Shown: positions 38,236 through 53,300 of the stretch, one piece after another
Numbering within the stretch: position 1 is the stretch's first letter
Layout of the letters: each line of letters opens with the position of its first letter
Assembly (NCBI RefSeq): GCF_051014685.1
Contig: NC_135048.1
Span: forward strand, 23,330,543 to 23,394,542
Origin: Ptiloglossa arizonensis
Lineage: Eukaryota; Arthropoda; Insecta; Hymenoptera; Colletidae
Reading direction: 5' to 3'
Length of the DNA stretch: 64,000 bases
Position numbers and translations under genes: made by a program
The notes under the pieces: model-generated
Seen by the model: only the letters and a program-made list of their open reading frames with translations
What the model was told of the DNA's origin: nothing
Database searches by the model: none

Positions 38236-41103
38236 ATCAAATGAAATTTGTATAAAACACCACAAATTTGAAAAACTTAACCGAATATTTATTATATGTA
38301 TCTACTTATATTTAAGACATTACCGTACACTCTCTAACAATGCCGACAGCAAAATATTAATAGAGTGAATACAGTCAGAATACCAACTTACAGAGTACTA
38401 ACAATTGTTCATTGCAATATATATACACTATCTCGTATATATACATTACACGTATCGTGTGCGTGCACCATGCAATTGTATATATTAAATACAAGTGCGT
38501 GTGTAATTTACAGTACTTTCTATTAATTCGTTAAACATAGGTATTTACTTAAATTTCAAATTAAAAAAATGTTTATGACAATTTAGGGTAAAAAAAGTAC
38601 CTAGAGCGTGTCAAGTTTTTATTTAGACAAAACGGATTAAATCATTAGTTTTGTTGCGCTACAGAATTTTTCGAAAGAGGTAACCATTTTTGAGTACAAA
38701 TATTGTATGACTAAACTGACAATAATATTACAATGAATATTAAATATGTGGAATTCAAATTTGTATTTTTAATGTTATATATATATATATTAAATACACG
38801 GTTAAGAGAAAATGGTACTAATTAACAAAAATATTAAAGAAAAGAAATATAGAAAATAAAAATACAAGTACATTATAACAGAATATAGGGAAATATATAT
38901 AAGAAAAGATAAATAATTACATATGTGGATAAATTTAAATTATATATATATATATATTTTTTAAAACCACACGCATGCGCAGGTGTATATGTATGTGTGT
39001 GTGTGTATGTAACACTTAAAAACTTAAAAAATTTGTAGCATCTGAAGAACAAACAATAACCGTATATTAAAATTAATGACCTTTATATTTTTAACAGTTA
39101 GAAAAGTAGTATTGAGATATGTTGAAACTATCAATGAGAAATACTGTTTAAAATGCATTATAAAATTGAAAGTTCAGCTTCCTTAAGGGAGTACTGTTCT
39201 GTTTATGTAAAAATATGTACATTTTTTATCAAATAAACATTAGGTCGAGCTAAATTAATCAGTAAAATATTAAAACACAGAGTGTGACATTCACAAGAAT
39301 TTTCTTTATTTCCTTGTACTATTACATAAATATATAATTATATATTTACACACGAGTCACTTTTAGTTACTAATCTATAGTTGTAATAACATATTTGTTA
39401 TTTCATAAATTTTCATAAATTTCTCCATTAAATAAATATACATATATTTATCTATTTATCTATTACTGTTCTCTTTCATAATGTATTCACACATAAGTTA
39501 CTTCATTGTTATATTTTCAACATTGAAATATTAATTATAATGTATAAGTATCTAATAATAAAGGAAAATACAAATATTGAATTTGAAATTAAGTACATAT
39601 GTGAATTTACTGTATAAATTATACAATTTCGATTGGAAATGTAATAGAATCACACAAAAATATGACTAGTTGTGCCATGTTGACATTTTTCTCATAATCA
39701 TGTAACATACTTTTAAAGATCGGCTTACCTCTATAAACAATTGGCACAATTTTAAATAGAACTACGGAATAACTTGTAACACAATATTTTGTAATAATAT
39801 TTTTTAATATTTTAATTTTAATTAAGTTTCTTAATCTTGTAATAAATCTCAAAATTATTTTACTTTTTCATTTATTCCTATATAATGAGACAAATAGTTG
39901 TAATGCGTTGTATAAAAAAAATCAGAAATATTACAGTAAAAAGGTAATTACTGTAAAAAACAGTTACATTTTCATTTAATATAAACTTCAATCTTTTTCT
40001 TTTTTTTGTTTGTAATAAAATTAAACACATGTGGAAGTTACCTTTTTTCATCTTATTATCTTTACATATTCGTGTGTACAATTAAAATATAGTAATGTTT
40101 AATGTCATGGTGTTCAGTAACATCTACTTGTTAAGCAGATAAGTACTACAATTGTTAATAAAATAAAACTGCCATCATTTCTTGTATTTATTACAATGCT
40201 ATATTTTGTTAATTTTGCAATTTTTTCTCAAAAAAAAATGTAAATTTCAAAGTTAATATCACAAAGAAACATAAATATTGATATGACACTAATTATAAAA
40301 AAAATGTTACAATTCACTTTGTTGATTTTTGTTGTCGACGATAATTGATACATATTAAGTATAAGTAGAATATGACAATAGATACATAATGTGTAAACTA
40401 TGGTAGCAGTCTAAGAAAACACTCATTAGATGAAAATTAATATTATGTAATTCATAATACTCTAATAGTTAAAAAATATGGATGTTTATTGATTTTTTAA
40501 ATAAAACTAACTATTGAATGTTGTTTTTCATTTAAAATTATATGCATAAAATTGATTTTATGAAAGAGATTCGTTTCTATTACTATGAATCTTAAATGCA
40601 TAATTAGAGTTTAAAAATATATTGAGATCTGATTAATTTAAGTAAATACATCTGGTTTGAAGTAAACACTATATGAAGTTTATTTTCATTGATAAATTTA
40701 TCATTATATTATAATTTGTCAAAAAAAAATTATGAGTAGTTGGAAGTCTTTTTTTCTGTAACTCACAATATTTTCGATATTCTTTGGTTTAATCAATTCA
40801 AAAGAAACTCTTAGTTGAATTTCTATCGTCATCACTGTTTAGTAAAAATTTTTGTTCAATAGAAAATGGACTGTTTGTTGCGGAATGCAAAAAAAACTGC
40901 AATTATTGCATGGCATGTACCTTAATTTTCTAATTACAAAATAAACTTTTACTATCATAATTTAATTTAACATGTAGTTGTGATTAATATTGCACACAAT
41001 ATTTGGACAGATGTTAGAAATGACAGCAAGTAGTCTTTTCTAACACATTCTGCTACTTAAAAGTAAATTCTTATCATTCATAATTTTAATAGATGTTGAA
41101 ATA
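38236..41103. other. Intergenic between FAM234 and CDP-DAG synthase
   Basis: 2.9 kb, both neighbours on the minus strand: FAM234 promoter on the left, CDP-DAG synthase 3' UTR on the right. It holds simple repeats: (TA)n at about 38776-38790 and 38941-38956 and a TG/TATG run at 38983-39010. No coding region recognised. Confidence 0.5.
38983..39010. repeat. TG/TATG microsatellite
   Basis: Run of TATG and TG dinucleotides, including an uninterrupted block of about six TG units. Confidence 0.7.
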
Positions 41104-44100
41104 TCAATAGACATTCAACAAACCCCTGTTTTGTAGAGAATCCTTTAATGTTTGAAATAATTGTAACTGCTGCTCTGGTTTTAAGCTATACACCTGTATT
41201 ATATAAGTAGTATATAAATATGATGGAGATATGAAATTGAAAACAATAATTTTATATATTACATAATAGATAACAAAATTTTAAATAAGTGAATTCAGTA
41301 TTTTAAAAATTTGGAATTAGATTATTAAAGTAAATTCTCTTAAATTTGTATTATGTGTTCCACAATAGTATTACACTATTTATTGAATTATGTAAAAACT
41401 TCTTTTATAAATAAAACATTTCAGACTTTGCGAGAATAGTACAAAATATTAATAGCTATAATTAAAACTTTGAATTAAAATATTAAGTGACTTTTGATAT
41501 ATACTATTCATAATTACATAATTTAGAGTTTTGTAATATAATTTTGCAACTTACAATATTATTCATAAAAATTATAAAATTGCATTATAAACATATTTAA
41601 AGAACACGCGATTTTATTCAAAAATTTGTGATGTTTTACCTGCTGTAAAAGTTTCTGTGGTGAAGAAGTTTGAATAAATGAAGAAATATAGACATTTACA
41701 AATGTTGCCATTAAATATTGACAATCAAATCTGTCCATTATTCCTCCATGACCAGGAATAACATCTCCAAAATCCTATATCAATTACATGAAATAAAATA
41801 TATTATATCACTATATAATTTGTATATAAAATAAAGATATTACCTTAATTTTGAATGCTCTCTTAAAACCACTAGCAAAAAAACCTCCAAATGGTCCGAT
41901 TACAGAACTAAATATAGACATTGATAATGAATGAAGTAAAAATGGATACAGTGTTATTGTAGACTTTCCACTGATCTGTGAAGAATAATGAAAAATTAAA
42001 TTTTTTATTAGATACTTTTATCATATGCAAATAGCACTTCTGAATTAATAAATATGTTACCATTTTCCACAGAAATTGTAAGCTATTAGGCAAAGTATAT
42101 TCCTGAGGTTGAAATAAAGTGGATGGTTCACAATCCATAGTCATTCGTCCCAAAGCTTCACTATATTCAATAGGACAGACAAAGTAGCGATACTGACATA
42201 TAATGGATGATATCTAAAATATATTTTCTCTTAGACTTTCTGTGCTTATAAGAATGTACTTCTGTTCAATGATCCATTTAAAAATTAAAATATAATATTA
42301 CCAATAAGCCAAGTATAACTGTTGAAATACCACCACCTATAAAACCTTCCCATGTCTTTTTAGGTGACAATTTAATTAAAGGAGTTTTACCAAAGAAGAA
42401 ACCAAACATATATGCCATTACGTCATTTGTTACTATCATACTAACTGGAACAATAAACCTGAACCAAGAAATGTACATTATTATAAAATAATTCCTAAAG
42501 AATATTAATTTGCGTAAATAATTGTCATACCATATCAAACCTTCAAAAATATTTTTCATTATAAGATAACTTTGCGTTACAACAATAAGTAAAGCAACGT
42601 GTGTCCAAGCAAATAGGGAAAATTGTTTCATATAATATTTCTTTACAAGAGATAGTACAAACCATATAAAACCAACAATGTAGAGACAAAATGAAATAAA
42701 ACGATGGTATGTAACAAGTACACGTAAATATTCCTGTAAAGAAAAGAAATTCCAGCATTTAGAGAAGGTTACATTGATATGAGAAGTGTTCTATATTTGT
42801 TTTCATATCTGCAAATTAAAAATATAGTTTTAAAAGTTGAACCAAGATAATAAACAGAGAAAGTTGTAAATAATTACATACAAAAACTAAGTGACTTTTG
42901 AAATTCTTCAGTTTCATTAAACTACTATCATTAAGATAGTGAATTGTTAGAAAAAGAGTAAAAATTACGTTTTCGGTATTTGACTGAAGAAACATTTCAT
43001 ATTTATCAATCTAATAGAAACCTCTCAAAGTAGAACTGGAAGCCATACATAGTACATAAAGATAGTACTTAGAGAAGCTTTATCAATTGATTTTATGTCA
43101 GAACTAGATATATATTCATAAAACTATATTTCATGAATCAATTTAATTATACATAAACATATGTTATAATATCTTGTATATATTATATTAGATTAAAATT
43201 GTGTAAATATACTTACTGTACGATTAATCACTACAGCAAAATAGTCCATCAAATTTTCTCCATAAAAAAAATAATTGGAAGTAATTAAAAAATACCATGA
43301 TAAAGATCTAAACCATGGTAAACCATGAATTCTATAAACTGCGTATCCAATATTAATAATTTCTTGAAAACATTTTACTTGTACGATCAGTGTCTAGTAA
43401 AGCATACAAAAGTATATAATATTATTTTATAATTTTAAAAAGTTAATATACAAAACTTACTGTAGCCATCAGTGCTAATGGTCCAATATAAATAATACCA
43501 CAAAATCCAGCAACCATAAACAAGGTAAAAATGCTTCTAATTACCCAATTTTTCCAGCTATAAAAAATTTAATAATTTGTTATATTTGCATTAAGATTTT
43601 AAATTTGTATTTTAACTTTTTAAATAATTCTTATTGTTGATTCAAAAAATCTCACCGATTAGGTAATCCAGAAAGAGCTGCATCCAAAATATGTGGAGTA
43701 TGATCTGTTCCTTGCGGTAAAGTTTTAGCCAACTCTTCAACTTCCAATTTCGCATCATCTTCAGACTCCACATCTTTCTGTACAATATATTATTGAAATT
43801 TTTCATTATTAAAACTGTAGTAAATATAATTTCGATTTTATATAAATTTATATTGTTATTTCTGTTAATTAAAATTAATAGTATAAATTATACTGTTGAA
43901 TTTATAAAATTATAATTGGAAAATGTTTCTAATTTATCTTCTAACAATAAATATAATATTCTACTTTTTAACGATATAATTTTATAAGCGGGAACTTTAC
44001 ATTTATTCTAATTCAAACAGAATAAATTAAAAGAATAAAATCACATAGAAGGTATTATTGCCAAAATAAATGTTTATGTACATTTGTTATGTATACTTCC

Positions 44101-44686
44101 TAAAAATAACAATTATATATAATAAATTCATTTAAAATGATGATTATTATAAAATATATAATTATCATAATAAGAGAGATAAAAAATATAAGGTAATGGT
44201 TTATACATTAAATAAAAAAATTAAACACAGAATATTTTCTTTCTTACAAAATAATCTTTTTTTAAGGAAATTGCTCCTTAATAAAAACAATATAACTATA
44301 GATAATGGTAATAAAAAATAGATTAAATTAAAATAAATCTGATACTATATAAAATTAAGAGTCTAAAATATATAGCATATAAAAGAGTGTGTAGTAAAAT
44401 ATATACATGTAATATTACTATAGTATGTTGTAAAAATAATATTAGTAGTATAGTGTAATAGTAAAGTGGATTTGTGTTAGTAGCTGTCATAGCCATCATT
44501 TAATTTACTTAACATGAATAATGCGAAAGACAAAGGTCAATTCGCTATTAATATGTTCTAATTATTGAAATGGAAATCAGTTCAATCAAGGAATTGTTAC
44601 ATAGCCGAATAAAAGTTTTTTAAACATAGGAAAAGTCTATTTACCTGATCGTCATTGACATTTACTCTTTTACGAATCTCCGACAT
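41104..44686 (-). CDS. CdsA: Phosphatidate cytidylyltransferase (CDP-DAG synthase)
   Basis: ER multipass enzyme that makes CDP-diacylglycerol from phosphatidic acid and CTP, feeding phosphatidylinositol resynthesis; the fly gene is needed for photoreceptor PIP2 recycling. Ten exons: 44686-44645, 43777-43656, 43557-43461, 43393-43217, 42733-42531, 42458-42302, 42213-42061, 41975-41844, 41774-41640, 41193-41104; 435 residues (human CDS2 445). Membrane segments begin near residue 60. [19 protein letters not shown] is the classical eukaryotic CDS block. The CTP-transferase signature spans residues 352-378 across an exon junction: [10 protein letters not shown] followed by [17 protein letters not shown], every required residue present. 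Divergent from GFOD. Confidence 0.97.
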
Positions 44687-45670
44687 TTTTTACTCGGTTA
44701 AAGATTTGCGACACTTATACACGTACGAAAACTTAAAATAAAAAATAGCACTGTGACCACTGATTCGTATGGTTTAATTGCATATTTACATGTTTAAATA
44801 ATTAATTGAACAGAGCGGACGTGACAGATACCTATCATATTTGCGCAAGACAAAATGACAGGTTAGCGCAGGGTATAATCATCGTTGATGTTCGGTTTAC
44901 TTCGAGTCTTTTCGGAAAATCAATGACAAAAAAGGACTAAATGAAAACTAATGTTTCGTTCATAATGCTCTTCAAAAAGTATGTTCATACAGCATACGAA
45001 TTGAAACAGGGAGTACATCTATACATCGTCCAAAAACAATGGGACTGTAACAAAATCGAAATAACGTATTATGTACTATATTAGATTTCTTTTCTGAAGT
45101 GTTATCAATTTTTTACTTCCAGTATGTATTGAATCTACGATACATTCTTAATCAGAGACAAGAGACCAATGAGATTCTCTTACAGTAATGTGATTTTGTT
45201 AAACATAACATTGAGTTAAACACATTATAATTATGAAATAAAGTAAATGCTCCTTAAATAGTTACATTATGTTTATTTATGTAAAAATAAATATTAAATT
45301 CATTCGAAAACAATTAAAAAAGTCGTATCGTCATTTAGTGGCGAAGCATCCAAACTATTCTTCTATAGTCTACTTTTAAATTAGCTTTAAAAGTAGTTTG
45401 GTCCGTTCACTAATAGGTTGTACTGATGCAATTACACCATCTAGCGTTTCAACCGTGCAACACTAGAAGTTTGTTGAGAAGAAGAAGCGTATGCTTCTAT
45501 TGGCGTTTGTGGTAACTAAAATTAAAATATAAAGGGTATTGATAAAAATTACAAATAAAATAGATATTCTATAAAGTTATTAGAAATTGCTTTACAATTA
45601 AAATTAAAACGAATAAATGTTATTAATATTTGCAACCTGTCATCAAAAAATATAAATATTACAATACAAT
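44687..45670. other. Intergenic, shared 5' region of CDP-DAG synthase and GFOD
   Basis: 1-kb spacer between divergent genes. It should contain both promoters; no TATA box stands out. The part from 44820 to 45500 is less AT-rich than the flanks. Confidence 0.45.
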
Positions 45671-46888
45671 ATGACATTACCTGGTATTGGAGTATTTGGT
45701 ACAGGAAGTATTGTCAGAATAATTATTCCTTTCCTGAGGGAAAAGGGCTTTAGAATTGAAGCTATTTGGGGACGTACATTAGCAGAAGTATTGGATGTTG
45801 CAACTGATCTTGAAATACCATTTCATACTAGTCGAATAGATGATGTACTTCTTAGGAAAGATGTTGACTTAATATTTATTATGTGTTCTCCTAGTTTACA
45901 TGCACAAATTGCAGTAAAAGCTTTAGGAATTGGAAAACACGTTGTATGTGATAAACCTGCAGGTTTGAGCCAAAGTGAAGCATTAAAAATGGTACGAGCT
46001 GCACAATATTATCCTTCCCTAATAAGTATTGTCAATCACAGCTTAAGATTCCTACCAGCATTTGTTCATATGAAAAAAGCTCTAGAAGAAGGATATTTAA
46101 ATGGTCTGGTAACTGTTATAGAAGTTAGAGTACATATGGGTAGTTTGTTACACAATGGTTAGTACTTTTCATTAATTTTAAAGTTCTTATACATAATTTT
46201 AGATATTTTTATAGGATATGATTGGTTGTGTGATGATACAATGGGAGGAGGAATTTTAGCATTAGTAGGAAGTCATGTGATAGATTTAATTTTTCACTTA
46301 ATGGGTCAACGTGCCTCAAGAGTTCATGCTGTAGTTCGTACTTTCACTCAAACTACAAAACATATAAATGGAATAAGACACGTTACGTCACCAGATTTTT
46401 GTAGTTTTCAAATGGAATTGAGCAGTGGTACATTGGTAACAGCAACATTAAGCAATCATTTACAAGGTCAGCTTTCCCAAGAGGTATTAATATGTGGAGG
46501 TGGTAATCATCTCCTAGCACGTGGTGGAGATTTGTATGGTTACCGCAAGGGACAAGAAGAAATGTTATATCATGATACAGATGATTTGCAAGATGTATCA
46601 TTTCCTATTACTGAGTCTATTCCAAGACCATATGTTAAAGGACTGAGAAATATGATTGCTGCACTAAGAGAAGCATTTCAATCTGTTGAAGATAAAAAAG
46701 GTTGGATAAAAGAACCGGTATTTTCAGCTTCAACTTTTGAAGATGGTTTATATGTGCAAGCTGTTATCGATGCATTGCGACAGAGTAACAAACGACGAGA
46801 ATGGGTAAAAGTTAATATTTTAACAGAAGAACCAGACCCAAATCCTTTGCTTAGTGCAGCTGTTAGAGCTACAGCTATTTCAATATAA
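45671..46888 (+). CDS. GFOD: Glucose-fructose oxidoreductase domain protein (GFOD1/2)
   Basis: Gfo/Idh/MocA-family NAD(P)-dependent oxidoreductase fold; substrate in animals is unknown. GFOD2 has been reported in extracellular matrix. Two exons, 45671-46157 and 46215-46888, 386 residues (human GFOD1 390, GFOD2 385). The Rossmann motif GVFGTGSIVR is at residues 7-16; VVCDKPAG corresponds to the family EKP motif with Asp in place of Glu, as in animal GFODs; NHSLRFLPAF and GGGILALVGSHVIDL follow. The C-terminal beta-sheet domain is complete through EPDPNPLLS. Single GT-AG intron, phase 1. Convergent with HAUS3. Confidence 0.95.
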
Positions 46889-47864
46889 CTTAAATGATAA
46901 CATAAAGACTGTTCTAAATTTAAATAAATACCTTTAGTGCTACTGAAAAATAATGTATTAAGAAAAAGAAAATAATTGTTAATCACAACTCTTATCAACA
47001 AGGCAGCTCTAAATATAAATTAACATGTATTATTAAATTTAGATTTTAACTATTTATTCCACTTGGTATGGTAAAAGATACATGAATTATATTGTAAATA
47101 TGTGCATAACTCTGTATATTATACTTTTACAATATTTTTAGTATGTTTGTATTTGTGTAAAAGATAGTATTTACAATGGCATAATATCTAGGATTGATAT
47201 TAACAAAAAAGCACATGGATCATGATAATAATTATTTATATATTTGTTTAGTTTGAGCAATATAAAGTAAATTTTATTGTAAATAAAAATTTGTATAAAA
47301 ACATTTATTTATTAATCCAGTATTATTAACTCATTACATGTTTTTATTATTTAAATTTTACATGATAGAAGTGTATAATAGGTAATAGAATGAATAAACA
47401 ATAAATAAGCAGAATGATTACTAATATGTATGATACATTACAATATGTAAAATATGTAGAACATTCTAGAATGTGAAATATTCTGTATATTTTACATGTA
47501 CTTTAGTTTTATCGAAAGTGCTTTAAGAGGTACTAGTTTTCTACTATGAATGCATATTAAATGACAGAAGTGTAAGACATCTAATAAATTTGTAAAAAAC
47601 TTTGTTTTAAAAAAGAATTTCTGTGAAAAATATTTTCGACCTTCACGTTTTTACGATATATGTAGATCGTATTCTATTAATAACAATTGAAAATAAAAAA
47701 ATAATTGTTTGAAACCAACAACCTCGTTATTATGATCTCTTTTTGTTAGATAAAATGTTATTATTCAATTTTACTTATTACAACCATTTTTCTATTTATA
47801 TTTTAATACAACATAGATATTTTCATTTATCTTAAATATATTACAATTTAGAAAATTATATGAT
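46889..47864. other. Convergent 3' flanks of GFOD and HAUS3
   Basis: AT-rich sequence between two stop codons, presumably 3' UTR on both sides. Nothing further recognised. Confidence 0.5.
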
Positions 47865-50365
47865 TCATTCAATTTCAAAAGTTTTCTTAAAATAGGTTTT
47901 ATTTATCATTTGTTTTATTTCATCGTATTTTTTTTTTAACGTATCTGGATCAGCTAAAAATAGTTGCCAAAGTACATTCTTTACTTGTTCCAAACTTATG
48001 TTGATCTTCTAAAAAAAAAAGGATTCCAATTATTAGATAAAAAATAATACTTTCTGTCTGTATCATGTTATACATATTTCAATTTACCCTTTGTTCTTTC
48101 AATTGATTTCTTGCTTTTGTTAAGCTTGCCTGTATCTTTTGTAAATTATCAAATGCTTCATTGTAACATGTTTCGATTTCATGGGAAATTGGTTTAAAAG
48201 TGTATGTCGGTCCCTTCTGAATTTCTTCCAAATATTGGAGGTTTACTTCATTTTCCCTAAATTATAACATTAAAATTTATGATATTAATCATTATGTATT
48301 TTTGATACAAAAACAATAAAACTTACAATGTTTCCAATTTATGGATTTTGGAATTTAAATTTGTTTCCAATAAAAATTGTTTCTTGTTTTCGTTTTCAAC
48401 TGTGAGCTGATTATACTTGTCTAATGCAGAATTTAATTCATGCATATTATCACCACTTTGTATCATAGAAACTAAAAGATTGTTAAATGAATTACTTATT
48501 TTTGATGGAGATGACATGAGAACAGAGTATTCATCTTGTTGTTGCTGCATGTTTTCCTACATAAAAAACATTGGTGTTATAAACCACAATTAATGAGTAA
48601 TAGTTTTCGTATTTTGTTACTAACACATCTTGCAGAAGACAATGAATATTCTGTTGTTAAATAGTGGCATGCATCAACCACAAATTCAGGAACAAGTCTA
48701 AGACGATGATACTGCATTTGCATTAGCATACTTAACAAATCAGCGCGCACGTGTCCACATTCACGCACGAGAAATTGGAAGTTTTTAAGTTCTTCTAAAC
48801 GAATTTTTTTTTGTTTCAGTTTCGACTGAGTACTTTGTTTTAAAATTTTAGTTATTTCTAATTCAGTAAATCGCTGTACGACTTCTGTTAATTGATGTTC
48901 TTGCAACAAAGAAACATTTTCTTCTAAGGAATGTCTCTTTCTAGTTAATTCTGAAATTTCTGTCCTAATTTAAATGTAAAAGAAGTACTTATATAACAAG
49001 ACATAAATAACTTTACATAAATAATTTTTTATATTTAAATAACTTTTGAATACCTCAATTTAAAGTATCTTGGAATTTTTAAATTTCCTAAATTATAGAT
49101 ATCTTCTACATACTGTAACATTGCAATGTACGATTCTACTTGTATTTTAGCTGTAACTTCTTTTATTTTTGCATTAGATAAGCTATAAAATAAAGTATAC
49201 ACTATTGTAAATTATTGTGTATAATACATATTTTACTTCTACTAATAATAATTATAAAAAATTACGTACTTTACTTTGCATAGCATTAATTCCTGCAACT
49301 TTTCATTATCCATATGTTTTTCTTTACTCCCATTAATCAGAGAAACATAATTAGAATCTTTTTCCTGATTTTCTTTGTATGCATTTCCAAATTGTCGTTT
49401 TATGTGAACATCCAAGTAGTGACTATATAGTTCTATTTTTTTAATAAAAAGTTCCAAAGGCATTTGAGTCCATAGCAATGGTATTCCTTTCTATAAATAA
49501 AATAATTATATTATTTTGAATCAAAGAAAATTATCTACAACTACCTACATTTTCAGCTGCATATCCATATACATCTAACAGACATTTAATTTCTTTAAAA
49601 AATTGGCGATTATTTTTATTGAATTCTTGAAGAATTATAGAACAATCTTTGTAGGCTTTATCTGCTTCAATAAATTTTCTGTCCAATGATTCTTTTTCTT
49701 TCTGTATATCCTTGTCTAATTTAGTTTTTAACTGACTGCAAATACATTTCGTTATTAATAATGATGAATGCATTTAAATAAAAATAAGTAGAAAAATTAT
49801 ATTACTTTAAATTTTGTATTCCACTTTGTAATGTATGGATGTAATTTTCATCTTCCTTGTATGAATGTTTTAATGTTTCGAATTCTGTAAATAAATCATT
49901 TATATCCATGTCATCAAAAGAAATAATTTTTAGTAAACCTGGACAATTTCTAGACGCTTCTTCCAATGCATAATCTAATTCAGGACCTTCCAACCATTCG
50001 TTTGTCTCTTGTAATCTATTTTTTCTAAAATACCAAACTGTCAGAATTGTTTTCACGTACTCAACAAATTAATTTTTTAATTTAAAATTTCTAATGTATT
50101 CATTTAATAGTGAATGTTAACGTAAATATAATTATAGCATTAAAATATTATTTTGATTTACTAATAGATAATAATTTCTTTACATTTGAGCTTCCTCGTT
50201 TGAAATAACATTGATGTAATTCACATTTTCGCAGAACCATTTTAAAAACGGTTGCACGAAAGGTTCGTCGCAAATTTCGTCTAGTATCTCTGGCGTAATG
50301 GCACATGTAAGTTCTGGGTGCAGACTTTGAACTTTATCGTAAAAAATTTTTCCAGAGACGTTCAT
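47865..50365 (-). CDS. HAUS3: HAUS augmin-like complex subunit 3
   Basis: Subunit of augmin, which recruits gamma-tubulin to existing microtubules for branching nucleation in the spindle. Nine exons: 50365-50184, 50024-49806, 49735-49549, 49490-49270, 49182-49054, 48964-48625, 48556-48327, 48256-48088, 48008-47865; 606 residues (human 603). The conserved N-terminal block includes PFVQPFLKWFCENVN and NEWLEGPELDYALEEA, as in HAUS3 of other animals; the rest is long coiled coil. All introns are GT-AG; exon 6 uses the donor GTTAGT, chosen because it alone keeps frame with the next exon. The start is the first Met of the open frame. Divergent from TRMT5. Confidence 0.93.
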
Positions 50366-53300
50366 ATTTCAGTAGAACTTTTAAAATTAATAGTGTTATA
50401 ATATTCGTTGTTGAATGTGGATTAAACCAATTAGAAAAAACTGTTTACGCTTGCGTAGTCTAGCATATACACTTCCAGGAGGCGCGTAAAGATTGTTCTC
50501 AATTCTAATTGGCTAATTTGTCTGTGTATTCTAAAACCTCGATTATAAACTAATTTACACAATTTTGGTTTCGTGCTAATGAATAACAAATTTCAGTTGC
50601 TAAATATTATTAATTACGTCATTACATTAATATAATTTTGTATTTTTATTCTGTATTGTTTTTTGACATAAACTAATGGGCTTTGACGTCTCTTGCATAA
50701 ATAATAAGATTATGTAAACAAAACTCTTCGAATGATCAAAATTTTAGTGGTCTACTGTGTCGTATCAATACAACACTGGCTAGAAATAAATAGTACATTA
50801 AGCGGTGTGAACTTGTTAGTATAGGTATACATCAAGGAGACAGGAAAGCTTTCGATTAGTAGAAGGTGAAGTGCCGATGTTATTCTACCAATCATAAGCC
50901 TCGAGTCTGTTGATCAAAGCTACATTCCAGTAAAAGCATGGAAAGTGCAAACACAGATGGGATGTAGAATACATATTGCAGATAATGTTTTAGCGTGTTT
51001 CACGAAGTTGGGACTGCGAGCCTCCTTATTATTCACGTTATTTTCAATGTTACTGATACGGATTGGAATAAAATTACACAATAGAATAGAACAAAATACA
51101 AAATCGATATAATATTTATGTGATGCCAATTGAATTTCTATTAAAAAATATATTAATTGGATAAAGCACTGATAGTAAATAAACGAGAATAGTAATAATG
51201 ATTAGAAACGATTAGATGTCAACAGAAGAGCATTCATATCTTAGTGCTTACGAATTTCTCAATATATATTATTTCTTCAACTTCCACAGAATAAATTACG
51301 AAAAAATCACGGTAAGTCGTCGAGTATCCAATTAAACAGTGAGAGAAGGATCCACCTGACATTGAAATATACATGTATTTTTTAAAAAAAGGATTAAACA
51401 TTTTGACCTCGCAGTTCAAACAATATGCATCATATACGCAGCGATTAAGAATAATTCTGATAGAAAGATTGTAAAATAAAAATACAAAAATACTGGGGGG
51501 CATTTATTATTATTCTTATATTTTTTTAGTGTCTTATATTTTGAATGTGCTGTTTTTCCGTATATCTTAAGAATTTAATGTACTTTTTAACGTACTTCTT
51601 ACCTTTACCTATTTGTTAGGGTAGGTGTAATTTTGAAAATATTTTTAGTTTTATATCGCTAAAATGTTTCAAGTTCTACTTGTGAGAATGAATGGAATTT
51701 ATTATTAAAATATTCTTTGAAACTGATACGTTTGATAAAAACACGAATAACATACAAAGACGAGTTTTCTACATTTATTATCTTCACCGACTCCTGTGGT
51801 TCGATTGAAGGCAGTTCCTAGAATTACCTTTCTTAAACGAAGTGATCACTTGAAAAGTACTGATATTTTACAATGTCGTTACTTCAAATCGCGTGCCACC
51901 AACTCCCATAAGCTGAATCGTCTATTTTATATCTCGTTTATGCATACATCGTGTATCTATAAAATCAAGTGAGAGCTAATAAGCTTGTTGTGAAGAAGAA
52001 GGGAAGCGTAAAACGAGCTTACACCGTACTTCTTTCAAACGGTAGAAATTCGTTGTATAAATAAAGTTGCGCGATAAACACTAAGTCTTGTTTCATTTAG
52101 CTATTATGAACAAAATTTCAATTGCATTATTGATGTACATATAGTATAAGTTAACTTTATTTTGCTTACTTGATTTACACATTTTATGAAACAAATTTTC
52201 AATTACTACACATACTTAATCATTTTTTGCATCAGACCTTGTAACACATCATATTAAATGCGAGATTATTTGTACTTTATACATTTTATTTTGTTTATAA
52301 TATATAATTATAATTTACATTATGGATACTAAACTTATAATTTTGCTATCAGTCATACTACATAATATAAATAATTAAACAACTTATGAATCTAAAGTTC
52401 TATAAATTTATATTTTGAAAATAGTAAATAAGAAATGTGTTAGAATGAATATAAAATAATCGTAAATAATTAAATCATTTCATTATTATACATATTTGTC
52501 TTCATTTCCATTTTAGCTTAATCGCCGTCAGATGTTGGTTATTATACCTATAGTCTTAAATAGTAAGCTCATAATTTGAGTTGATGTTACATATTTGTTA
52601 CAAAATAAGTGGTAAATATTTTTTATTTGTTTATTAGGATTATAACACATTTTTATAAATTATATGATTTATTATTACCTTTCCATGAAATTATTTTTAC
52701 CTATCAAACAGTTATAAATCTACTTTTGCGTATGATTACTTGATTTGTGTATTCTATGACATAACATTTATGAATGTAAGAATCAAACATGTGAAGTTGT
52801 TAACCATACTTAACGTTTGTCAAATTTTGTAAAACAACCTAGAAAGAGTTTTAGTTTTAGACAAAGACAAGGTACACAAAGGTAAATAATAATTTGTTTC
52901 TTTTAACTATATTGTTTATTATTTATAGGAAGAATAAAATTTGTTATATTTCTACATGATTCTATAAAATATGCATGATTATAAATACAGATTTTGTATC
53001 AAATGCTTATACATGTATCTTAACATATTTTATGTATCACTTTAAATTAAACTCATAATAGTGAATAAAATTGTACAGTATTCTTCAAAGTGTTATGAAT
53101 ATAATAGTAACTTAATTAAATGTAATTAAATGTTTTTTGTTTCTATTCATTTCTTAATAAGTGAAAATTTATGTCTTTTTATATTTTTAATTCCACTAAT
53201 GTATTTTCTAAGTATGATAGTAGAAAAGATAAAGTTGTAAAATATTTTTCATATTAATTTAATATTTATTTAACCATCCAATGAAAGTGAGCATATAGCA